Shown here: positions 1-8,990 of the stretch, one piece after another
Layout: each line of letters opens with the position of its first letter
Numbering within the stretch: position 1 is the stretch's first letter
From: Brachionus plicatilis
Taxonomy: Eukaryota > Rotifera > Eurotatoria > Ploima > Brachionidae
DNA length: 64,000 nucleotides
NCBI GenBank assembly: GCA_010279815.1
Contig: QEOQ01000316.1
Location: 984,883-1,048,882, forward strand
Reading direction: 5' to 3'
Position numbers and translations under genes: made by a program
The notes under the pieces: model-generated
What the model was told of the DNA's origin: nothing
The model's database searches: none
The model's input: only the letters and a program-made list of their open reading frames with translations

Positions 1-384
1 GATACAGTTAATAATGAAATGCTAGATGAATTTTTGCTAACAAATAATGAAGACAATACGCAAGCAAGGTCAAAAATCATCGATACAGAATTTCAACTAG
101 AAGAGAAGATAAAATATTTATTTAACAAATTTTACTTCTCCATATTGTCAATAATTTTTTTAATTTTAAGTTTATTTGGTTTTTACTTTGGATTAAAGTT
201 AATTAATAAACGCAAAAAAGTAAAAAACAATACTGATACGAACTTGAGATTAACTACATTAGTAACAAACTTCGAACAAGATAAGTCAATAGAAGAAGAA
301 AAATCTCTTCACGATTTCAAGACAAACCAAAAAAACAAAACTGATAGTTTGGACTCGGTTACTAAAGAAATAATTAATCAATAA
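1..384 (+). CDS. 3' end of a single-pass membrane protein gene (partial)
   Basis: The frame is open from the left window edge through a first Met at position 19 to TAA at 382-384, so this is probably the last exon of a gene that starts outside the window. The visible 121 residues after the Met hold a charged stretch, one strongly hydrophobic segment (about residues 39-61, rich in Ile, Leu and Phe), a basic stop-transfer cluster (NKRKKVK) and a hydrophilic tail rich in Lys, Glu and Asn. This is the layout of a type I membrane protein with a short cytoplasmic tail of about 55 residues. No family was recognised. An AATAAA-type polyadenylation signal overlaps the stop codon. Confidence 0.5.
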   Translation, partial: DTVNNEMLDEFLLTNNEDNTQARSKIIDTEFQLEEKIKYLFNKFYFSILSIIFLILSLFGFYFGLKLINKRKKVKNNTDTNLRLTTLVTNFEQDKSIEEEKSLHDFKTNQKNKTDSLDSVTKEIINQ

Positions 385-795
385 AAGAAAATAAATTTCA
401 AAAATGGATGATTCGAGGACGAATAACAATTTTCATGGTGGGGATATGTTACGGTATATAACCGACTCTCCATAGTTTTGTTTATATTGATTTTAAACAG
501 TAGATTAATATTTATGGATAACATAAATATTTAGAAGCAATGATTTTAGATCCGCTATCAAACAACAGTTTATAACGGTTATTGCAACAGTCAATTAATA
601 ATAGTATAGTAAACATTTATTTTATTGTGGAATGATTGAGCTTTACTTCCTAGTTTTATTTAAATTCATTCTTAATCTAGCATTAAGAACTTCACTATAA
701 ATTGTAGTTACTTATTCTTTATTTTTAGTTTTTATATTCACTCTTATTTATTAAATAAATATTTTAAAAAACGAATTCGTTATCTTTTACTACGC
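385..795. other. convergent intergenic spacer
   Basis: AT-rich spacer between the left-edge gene (+) and the kinase-like gene (-), which converge here. No further coding signal was seen on either strand. AATAAA-like motifs are frequent and could serve as polyadenylation signals for both genes. Confidence 0.5.
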
Positions 796-2094
796 CTAAA
801 GTAGTGGCCATACTTTAAGTGTAACAAGTTTAAGTTTCAGCTCCAAATTGATGTAATCCTGTTCATAGATGCGCAAGCACAAAAAATTCTCGCTCAAATT
901 AATAACTTTGGATAGTGATATTAGATTGATATGCTTTAAATTGTCCAGTTTGATCAAGTTTTCCTTCAGTTGGATGCTGGTGGTGCGAAATTTTTTTAAG
1001 ACAAATTTTTGGTCGATGTACCAAACAAGGCTTGACTTGTCGGAAAAAGTATCCAGAAGTGTATGCTCGTGTTCAAAGTCAATGAAGTCGTGTATCTGGT
1101 CGATGTCTGGCCTTTGGTGGTCAATAATGGCCAACATGCACTTGACAACAAGCCGAAATGATCGGTTCTTGATCATGCACAACCGGTCCGGACCACTGTT
1201 TTGACTGAACGAGAATACCTCTTGAGTGATCACGTGATAGAAAACAGCTGCTAAAGCGTACAAATCACTTTTTTTGTTGTATTTAAAATCGTGGTAAGTT
1301 TCGCGCGGTATATACAACCGATTGACAGGGTCATTTATCAATCGAAGCAAAAAGCTGACCACATTGGTGGACATGTTCAAGTAGCCAAAGTCGGCCAGTT
1401 TCACTTGACCATGTCTATCCAAGAGAACATTGCTCGGTTTTAGGTTGGCATGCAAAATTTCATGTTCGTGCAAGAAGCCACATGCTTTCAGACATTGTCT
1501 AAACAAGTCTATGAACGAAAATTTATGTTCATTTAATAATTTGAAATTTTCTAAACTTATATCTGAATATTCGCTTATAATATAAGAAATTTTTTTACCA
1601 AATACTAGCTCGTTTATGCTTGTCAACGAGACGTGATTGAGTTTTCTGAACATTTCACTATATTTCTGATAATCATCAGTCATAAAGTCAACTAGTTTGA
1701 ACATATATCTTTTGCCATTGTCTGCCTCAACCAGCAGACTGTGCTTGGACATGGGAACCGGTCTTTTGAACCTGCCTAGCTTCAGCTCTTTAAACCTGTA
1801 GATTAGACTGTTAGACACAGGTCGGCTCGATCCTGGCAAATTGAAACTAGAGCTGTAAATTGAAGGGTACACTTTTCCAAGATGACTTTTGAATGCATTT
1901 TCTTTTAGCAAAGAATCGTTGACAAAATTAATCGAGTTTAATTTTATTATCAATTTTCGATTGAGGATCGAGCTCGATTTGAGCATGCTGGTCTTTGTTT
2001 CACTCAAACTCGGCTCTGAGTCCGCTTGTTTTGATGGCAGCATTGGCTTCACTTTTATAGGTGGCAATATCCACAGGCGTTTGTTTGATTCCAT
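796..2094 (-). CDS. protein kinase-fold protein, predicted pseudokinase with a second partial N-lobe
   Basis: A single 432-codon frame. Residues about 115-345 read as a protein kinase fold: a candidate beta-3 lysine (YMFKLVDF, K133), an alphaC-like region ending LNHVSL, a catalytic loop HANLKPSNVLL at 215-225, a DFG motif at 235-237 and a C-lobe ending RPDIDQIHDFI. The catalytic Asp of the usual HRD motif is replaced: the loop reads H-A-N, so phosphotransfer is probably lost although the metal-binding DFG remains. The glycine-rich loop is also poor. Residues 364-423 look like another N-lobe start (FVLKKF, then an alphaC helix ending LKHINLISL, then FLCLRIYEQDYINLE) with no C-lobe behind it. 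The N-terminal 110 residues are basic and of low complexity. The gene is divergent from SMARCAD1 with 20 bp between start codons. The family was not identified; the possible role is a scaffold or allosteric partner (inference). Confidence 0.75.
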   Translation of the reverse strand: MESNKRLWILPPIKVKPMLPSKQADSEPSLSETKTSMLKSSSILNRKLIIKLNSINFVNDSLLKENAFKSHLGKVYPSIYSSSFNLPGSSRPVSNSLIYRFKELKLGRFKRPVPMSKHSLLVEADNGKRYMFKLVDFMTDDYQKYSEMFRKLNHVSLTSINELVFGKKISYIISEYSDISLENFKLLNEHKFSFIDLFRQCLKACGFLHEHEILHANLKPSNVLLDRHGQVKLADFGYLNMSTNVVSFLLRLINDPVNRLYIPRETYHDFKYNKKSDLYALAAVFYHVITQEVFSFSQNSGPDRLCMIKNRSFRLVVKCMLAIIDHQRPDIDQIHDFIDFEHEHTLLDTFSDKSSLVWYIDQKFVLKKFRTTSIQLKENLIKLDNLKHINLISLSKVINLSENFLCLRIYEQDYINLELKLKLVTLKVWPLL

Positions 2095-2114
2095 TCTTTT
2101 TTTTTGATTTAGAA
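2095..2114. promoter_or_regulatory. 20-bp space between two divergent start codons, with a splice-acceptor-like signal
   Basis: Only 20 bp separate the ATG of the kinase-like gene (-) from the ATG of SMARCAD1 (+). The stretch is a run of T followed by GATTTAG, which looks like a 3' splice site reading on the + strand and ends 2 nt before the SMARCAD1 ATG. True promoters must lie inside the opposite genes or far upstream. Confidence 0.45.
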
Positions 2115-5100
2115 ATGAGCAAAAATGTCAACTCGCTTCAAAATTTTAGTTTTAAAAAAAAATTTTCATTTTCTAAAAAAAACGAGACGGCTATTAGTGA
2201 CCAAAGCTCGGACTCTAGTGTCGACTATGCTCCCAGACTGAAAGGCTCAGCGCAGTTGAAAAAAAAAAATTCCTCCTCCAGCGAGTCCGAGTCCGAAGAT
2301 GAAAGCTCAGAAAATTTAAAGTAAAAAATTTATTTTGGAAAACATTTTTTTTAATAAATATTTAAAAAAAAAAAATTTTTTTTTTAGCAAAAAAATACTC
2401 GAGTCCGACTCGGAAACTGATGAGGAAACCAAGGACAAACGAGACAAAAATCTGGCCAAATTGTACCAAATGTTCATTGATGAATCGGCAGAGAAAATAC
2501 AAAAATTGTTCATTAGCCAAAAATACAATGCCAAAAAGTGCATTGACATATTGCTAAAGGAAAAGAAAAAAGAGGACAGCCTACTGATTGAAGAGTGGTC
2601 GGATGGCGACGAAAAAATCCGCGCCAATAACCAGCAGGCCCGCGAGGCCAAACGACTTTCAAACGAGTCAAACAATTCCACCGAGTCCACATCAACCACC
2701 CAGTCCAAAAAGCGAAAATTACTACCCATCCAAAGTTGTTTTTTTTTGTTGCTAATAATAAATTAATAATTAATTAATTAATAAATAATTTTTTTCAGAT
2801 CCAATTAAGGCAGTGAAAAAGCGACGTAAGGTGGTGATCAACTCGGAGAGTGACGATGATGTCAAGAGTGATGGCTCGACAAAAAATTCAACTCATGAAA
2901 AAAGCGACAGTGACAAAGAAATAAGCAAAAGAAGCAAAAAAAAAATAGTCATCAAATCTTCGTCGGATGAGGAGGAAGTAAAGCCGACTAAATCGGAAAG
3001 AGAAGAAAAATCTAAAAAAAAGTCTAAAAAAAAGTCAAAAAAAAAGTCTGAAAAAAAGAGTAAAAAATCCAAAGTGCGAGATGAGAGCGGATCAGAAGTG
3101 TCCCAAGAGGAGTACGACAAAGACGCCTATTCGGACGACTCCGATTCGGACAGTGAGGAAAAACTAAGCGAGGATCAGTGTCTGGAAGTGCTTACCTTAC
3201 TGAACAAGGCGTCACCAGATGACATACAATCAATAATTAACATATCGCCTAAACGGCTCCAGCTCCTCATCTCCTTGAGGCCATTTCGTCACTTTTCTCA
3301 CTTGGAAAAAACACTGGAAGAAAAAAATCTCACCATTGCTCTCAAAGCGATCAAAGAGATTATTTATGCTAGAAGCATAGTTTCCACACTGCTCGACAAG
3401 TGTGTTAAAATTTCACAAGAAATGGAAAATAAAGTCACTTCACTCATACAGTTTAGTGATGATAACCCATCAAAAAATCAACTTGAAGTTAAATTTCAGC
3501 CTAAATTGTTGAATAAATCGTGAGTGTTTTTTTTTTTTTTTGGTCCTACTAAAATACTGATCCCCATTTTTTTTTCAAAGAAAAAATATTTTTAAAAGTT
3601 TTAATATATCATTTAGTTTGATAATAATTGAGAAAAAATGGCATTTTGAAGTTGATGATCAATTCAATATATCATTTTATCATTTTATTATCATTTTATT
3701 ATCAATTTATCATTCAAAGAGTTTATCATTTGATATTAAAATTAAATCTTAAAATTAATTGAAAAATTTTAAATGTAAAATGCTTTACATGTTATGTAGA
3801 CTTAAAAAAAAAATATTCCAAAAATATTTGAAGAAAAGATGGATCTTTTCATTTAATTTGGAATTTTAATACAGTAAAATTTAATACTAACTTGTACATT
3901 TCTTTTCCTCAACTCTTCCTCAACTCTTCCTCGACTCTTCCTCGACTCTTCCTCGACTTTCTTTTCTCAACTTTTTCTTTCCTTTCCTAATAGTTTTAGG
4001 GAAAGGAAAGGTCGAGGAAAGGAAAAGTAGATGAAAGGAAGAGTTGAATAAAACAAAGAATTGAGGAGAGGAATATTTGAAGAAGATTTGAGAAAAGGAA
4101 GAGTCGAGGAAAAGTTGAAGAACAAAATGCGTACAAGTTAGTTTTAATTTGTACTGTATTTGAAATTCATTTTTAAATTTTATTTTAATTTTGAGTGCTA
4201 AATACAATACTTTTGAAATAAAAAATTTCAAAATAAACTCTACAAAAAATTAATTTATAAAAATTTAAATTTAAAAATCGATTTTATCAATGGATTTAGA
4301 AAACATTTTTTTAAATCTACATGCAAAGCATGTTACATTACAATTATTTAAATAAATTTAAAGATTAATTTTAATATCTAAAGATAAACTCTTTGAATTG
4401 AAATGATATTTTGAATTGATCTTCAACTTCAAGATGACGAAAAATTCAACTTATAATTGTAATATTTGATATTTTTCATTTTATTAATTTAATAAAAAAT
4501 AAACTCTATAGGGGGTCAGTAGGGGGTCAGGTTTTCAAAAATATAAAAATATTCAATTTTCACAAAAAATAAAAATTTTGGAGAAAAACAAGTTTAATTT
4601 TCAAAAAAAAGAGAAAAATTCAAACTAAATGATATATTAAAACTTTTAAATAAAATATTTTTGCTTTAAAAAAAAATGGGTGCCAGAAAATTTCAAAAAA
4701 TTGGCGGTCAGTATTTTACTAAGACCTCAAAAACAAAAATTTAAAAATTTAAAAAATTTAAAAAATTTTTGTTCAGAATGAGCTTGAAGCCGTATCAGCT
4801 GATCGGTCTGAATTGGCTGTGTCTATTGCACAAGGAGAAAATAAATGGAATTTTGGCGGACGAGATGGGCCTGGGCAAGACGTGTCAAACGATTGCCTTT
4901 TTGACCCATTTGCTAGAGGCCAACCCGACCTGTTTGAATTTGATAGTGGTGCCACCGTCCACATTGGACAACTGGGTGCGCGAGATATCCAACTGGAGTC
5001 CCAGCTTTTATTTCACCGTTTATCAGGGAAGCCTTGAAGAACGGCGCCACTTGCGCTACAACATATTGAACAAAAAATTCGAGAAGCCTCTGAACGCCAT

Positions 5101-8100
5101 TCTCAGTACCTACAACCTCTTGTACAGCACCAGTGAGGACAAGGCTTTTTTTAAAAAATTAAAATTTGAATACTGTATATTCGATGAGGCCCACATGCTC
5201 AAAAATATGAACTCGCAGCGATACCAGAGTTTGGTAAAAATCAGGTCTAAACATCGCCTGCTGCTCACTGGTACCCCGCTGCAAAATAATCTAGTCGAAT
5301 TAATGTCTCTACTTTATTTTGTCATGCCCGATATATTCAATCATAAAACCCAGTATGTTAACAAAATTTTTGCCTCCAAACCTGTAAGTACAAAATTTAA
5401 ACTAATACGGCATTGTGAATCTTCATACAAATATTCCAAAAATTACAAAAATAGAATAATTCTTTTTCGTTAATTTAAATTGAAAAAATTTAGCTCGTCA
5501 TATTATTAGTTGTTGTCTTGAATATTTTATCAGCTAGAACTTATTAAAATTCATTTTACCTTATTTATAAATTTATCTTCATTCTTTTTAAGAATTTTGT
5601 CAATTTCTTGATTCAATTTGTAAGCGACTCTTTTTTTTGCAATTTGTAAATTTATTTATGTAAAAAAAAGTCATTTTTTGATAAATCAAAATAAAAATTA
5701 ATAAAAAATATTTAAAAAAATACAACCTCAAAGTATAATATATTTTGTTGCACCTTTTTTACCTGAAATAAAATTTTATTTTAATTTTTTTAGTATATAA
5801 AATCAATAATCAATTTTTTTCCTTCTTCTTATTTTTGTCTTTTTTCAAATCAGAAAAAAATTTTTAGCTAATAAAGGTGAAACTAAAAATGTTGCACTAT
5901 GTTGCAGTAATTTCCTAATTTTCAATTTTATTTATAAACTTTCAATTTATCAAAAAATGAATATTTTTGTTCAATTTGTATTTGAATTTTACAAAACCTT
6001 AATATTTTAAAAATCTGTCATCGATTCTTAAATAATATTGAATTGACTGGTTATAGCTGTTAAAATTTTTTTTTTCAATTCTAAATAAACATACAATTTG
6101 ATTAAAAAAAAGCTAATTATTTATAAATATTTCTTTATTCTTTTTAAACTGAACTGTTAAATGAAACATAGTTTGTTTCACTTTTTAAAACTTAATGAAA
6201 AATCTTTAGGGGAAAATCGGTATTTTTATTAAAAATTTTAATTTTTTTTGGAATATTTGTATGTCAATTCACGACGCCACTAATTACTTGAACAGATTAC
6301 GTGAAAAATACTTTAAAAAATTGCACCAATTTTTTTTCTATGATTTAAGTTTTTTTGCTAAATTTTTTTTATCCCACTCAATGAAACAAAAAAATAAATA
6401 AATAACTTGATTTTAAAATTTTTGTTTTTATTGAATTATTGTTGACTAACTTTAGAATATTTTTAGTTTAATTAAAAAAAACTCTGATAAAAATTATCCT
6501 CTAATAAAATTGTGATTTTATATTATTGAAATTGATAATTTTTGCTAAGTGACAATTTAAGATAACGTAAAACCGGCAAAATGAAAATAATTTTACATTT
6601 TTACATTTTCATATTTTTAGATTTTTTGTGCAATATTTCAGAAAATAAAAAAAACTCTTCCAATTTATTTAGTTACCAAAATTAAAAATAATAATTTAAT
6701 GAAATTTTGCACAAAAAATCTAAAAATATGAAAATGTAAAAATGTAAAATTTTCTACATTTTGCCGTAAAACCCTAAAAATCAAAAATCAAATTTTTAAA
6801 ATAAAAATTTCCGAAATTTTTTTAAAAAATCATAAGCTATAAAAAAAATGTTATAGACAAGTTTTAAATATTTTCTCGAAAAATATTAGTATTTTTTCGT
6901 AAAATTTCAATACAAATTTTTTGTGAAAATTTATTTTTTCCGAACAATTGACAGAGATTGTTGAAGATTTCACCTTTTTTTTTTTTGAACAATTTTTTTC
7001 GAAAAATTTAATTTTGCTCTTATTGACGAAAAATTTTTTTATTAAGACGAAAAATTAAAAAGAAAATTTTTCGTCAATAAGAGCAAAATTAAAAAATGAT
7101 ACTACTACTTATTAATGATACTACTGATTTTCACTTAAGGATTTCACAGAATTTTACGTAAATTATCAAAATATTTTCTGAAAAACCTGCTGTCAAAACG
7201 TCACATTAAATAAACAATATTATTTGACAAAACTAATAGATATTATTAGTATATTTAAATTTTTTAAAAAGTCTTTCTAGTGTAACAAAAAAATTAATTC
7301 ATATGAACCGATTTTTTTAAATAAGAATAAGAGTTGTTTACTAAGATAAAAAAAATTGAATAGGGCATTAAGAAAAATTAATTTTGTTAGTATTTTTATA
7401 TTTTTTAAAATAAATTGTGTCTTTTTTGCTACAATTAACTATGAGTCAACTCTAGCAAATTTTAACTTTTAAATTTTTTTTTCAATAGTTAAAAATTATT
7501 ATCTAGCCTTTAAAACTAATTAAATGCTTAATTTATCAGCATTTACTTTAACAATAAAACATTTATTTTTTAAACTAACAAGTGAATGAAAAATAAAATG
7601 AAAATTTTCTAATTAAATATGTTCAAGTAATTAAATGAAAATTTTGAATTTAATTTATTTGAATGAAAATTAAAATGTCAAGTCTAACACTGACACAGAC
7701 ACTTTTTACAGCGAAAAAATAGCTCAGGCCAAAGGTATAATGAAACCATTTATTTTGCGCCGAGTCAAAACAGAAGTGCTGAAACAATTGCCGAAAAAAT
7801 ACGAAGAGATTGTCCTTTGTGACATGACTGTTCATCAGGAAAAAGAGTACTCGAGCTTGATTTCTTATTACAAACGAAGACAGGATCAGTTGACAATCGA
7901 GAGTGCCGAAAAAGTCAAGGATTTGAGCAAGAAAATAAGCAAAGTGTCGGCAAAGTACACCGATGAAGTATTCGATATTGTTCAAGCTGATGCTAAGCAA
8001 AAGCGTGAAATGGAAGTAGAGAAAAAAAGCAAAGAAACCGAGGACAATCCGAACAATATAATCATGGAACTAAGAAAAGCTGCCAATCATCCATTACTGC

Positions 8101-8990
8101 GTAGATCGTTGTACACAGACGAAAAACTAAAAGAAATGGCAAAATTGGTTACGAAAGTAAATTTAAAACAATTAAAAATTTTCAAGTAAAAAATCTAATT
8201 TTCTAACTGCTTAAAAGGAATCATCACCAGGAACTGTATATGAATATGTTTTAGAGGATATGAATGTGATGAGTGATTTTGAACTACACAAATTATGTCC
8301 ACTCTATCGAGTATGTTTTTTTTTTTTAAATTTAATAAAATAAATTAATAAAAAAAATTTTTTTTATTTTTTAGTGTCTTAAAGGTTTTGAGTTGAGCGA
8401 TAAGAATATTTTTGACTCGGGAAAATTCACTGTTTTGAACAGTCTTTTGCAAGAAAAGAAAGAAATGGGCAGTAGATGCCTAATTTTTAGTCAATTTGTC
8501 ATCATGTTAGATGTGATAGAAGAATTTCTTAAAAAAAAGAATTTTAAATACCTTAGATTAGATGGCTCTACGGCAGTCAATGATCGATTAGATCTAATCG
8601 ATAGATTTAATCAAGACAATGAAATATTTGTGTTTTTGCTCACGACTAAAGCTGGTGGAGTGGGAATAAATCTTACCGCGGCCAATACGGTCATTCTGCA
8701 TGACATTGACTATAATCCGTTCAATGATAAGCAGGCCGAGGACAGGTGTCACCGATTAGGTCAAACAAAAGAGGTCACTGTTTACAAGCTATTGTCCAAA
8801 AACACAATAGACGAAACGATGCTCAAGATTCAGAAGAAAAAGCTGGAGCTTGGAGCTGATATAAGTGGAACCAGTGATGGTATTTAAAGCATATTTAATT
8901 AGCAAACTAGTAGTTTATTTGTTTTTTTGTTTAGATACCGATGCAAAGTCGAGTATGGTTTCAATGCTGAAGGAAGCCCTTAAACTTTAA
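2115..8990 (+). CDS. SMARCAD1: SMARCAD1 / Fun30-type SWI/SNF-like chromatin remodelling ATPase
   Basis: Eight exons: 2115-2320, 2388-2734, 2799-3519, 4777-5383, 7683-8156, 8218-8310, 8375-8879, 8935-8990. Their phases join into one 1002-residue frame, close to the family length of about 1000. Order: acidic, Ser-rich N-terminus; CUE ubiquitin-binding domain (about 89-126, LAKLYQMF...KCIDILL); long KKSKKK basic/acidic stretch; helical region with SLRPF (about 308-345); then the Snf2 ATPase with Walker A DEMGLGKT (about 453), DEAH box (about 560), [11 protein letters not shown], and C-lobe motifs [17 protein letters not shown] and DRCHRLGQT (about 936). The protein should be nuclear, moving or evicting nucleosomes during heterochromatin restoration and DNA end resection (family knowledge). 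The exon-2 donor (GTTGTT) and exon-5 acceptor (ATGTCAAG) are weak and were chosen by frame and similarity. Introns 3 and 4 are large because they are full of transposons. Confidence 0.93.
3640..4438. mobile_element. middle nested element, hAT-like non-autonomous (MITE)
   Basis: The ends are GGCATTTTGAAGTTGATGATC on the left and an inverted partner ending CTTCAACTTCAAGATGAC on the right. Flanking 8-mers GAAAAAAT and GAAAAATT look like a slightly decayed 8-bp target duplication, as expected for hAT-type elements. It is itself interrupted by the 3872-4156 element. No ORF. Confidence 0.6.
3872..4156. mobile_element. innermost nested element, Tc1/mariner-like MITE with TA target
   Basis: 285 bp between TA dinucleotides. 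Terminal inverted repeats start CAGTAAAATTTAATACTAAC on the left and pair with GTTAGTTTTAATTTGTACTG on the right. CAGT ends plus TA flanks are typical of Tc1/mariner derivatives. The interior is a strongly strand-asymmetric hairpin of CTTCCTCGACT-type repeats (about 3908-3960) facing purine-rich complements (about 4000-4125). Confidence 0.65.
5409..6278. mobile_element. 870-bp inverted-repeat element in SMARCAD1 intron 4
   Basis: The left end GGCATTGTGAATCTTCATAC starts 25 nt inside the intron. The right end, GTATGTCAATTCACGACGCC, is its imperfect inverse. Flanking 8-mers ACTAATAC and ACTAATTA are compatible with an old 8-bp duplication. The interior (about 5700-6000) holds a second inverted pair around TGTTGCACC and CAACATAGTGCAACAT-like sequence, so it may itself be a nest. 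No transposase frame. Confidence 0.55.
6574..6766. mobile_element. 193-bp hairpin MITE with TAAAAC target duplication
   Basis: The terminal repeats CGGCAAAATG and CATTTTGCCG are perfect inverses. Inside lies a roughly 43-bp near-perfect inverted repeat (TTTTACATTTTTACATTTTC and its complement) around a loop of about 70 nt. TAAAAC stands immediately outside both ends (6568-6573, 6767-6772), which fits a 6-bp target-site duplication. It lies in SMARCAD1 intron 4. Confidence 0.65.
7009..7091. repeat. short near-perfect hairpin
   Basis: Arms of about 29 bp (TAATTTTGCTCTTATTGACG and its complement CGTCAATAAGAGCAAAATTA) face each other across a loop of about 25 nt in SMARCAD1 intron 4. It is either a tiny MITE remnant or a structured intronic RNA. 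No clear target duplication. Confidence 0.5.

Larger units (their letters stand above)
3542..4726. mobile_element. outermost of three nested inverted-repeat elements (SMARCAD1 intron 3)
   Basis: The left end GGTCCTACTAAAATACTGAT and the right end, which reads GGTCTTAGTAAAATACTGAC on the minus strand, form imperfect terminal inverted repeats. They continue inward for about 80-100 bp (TTTTAATATATCATTTAGTTTG on the left is mirrored on the right). There is no coding capacity. It contains the 3640-4438 element and fills almost the whole intron. The target duplication is not resolvable in flanking homopolymer. Confidence 0.65.

Noticed and set aside
2316..3120. Minus-strand frames opposite SMARCAD1 exons 2 and 3
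   Set aside because: Ser/Phe-rich complements of Lys/Glu/Ser-rich coding exons; the plus strand carries the conserved domains.
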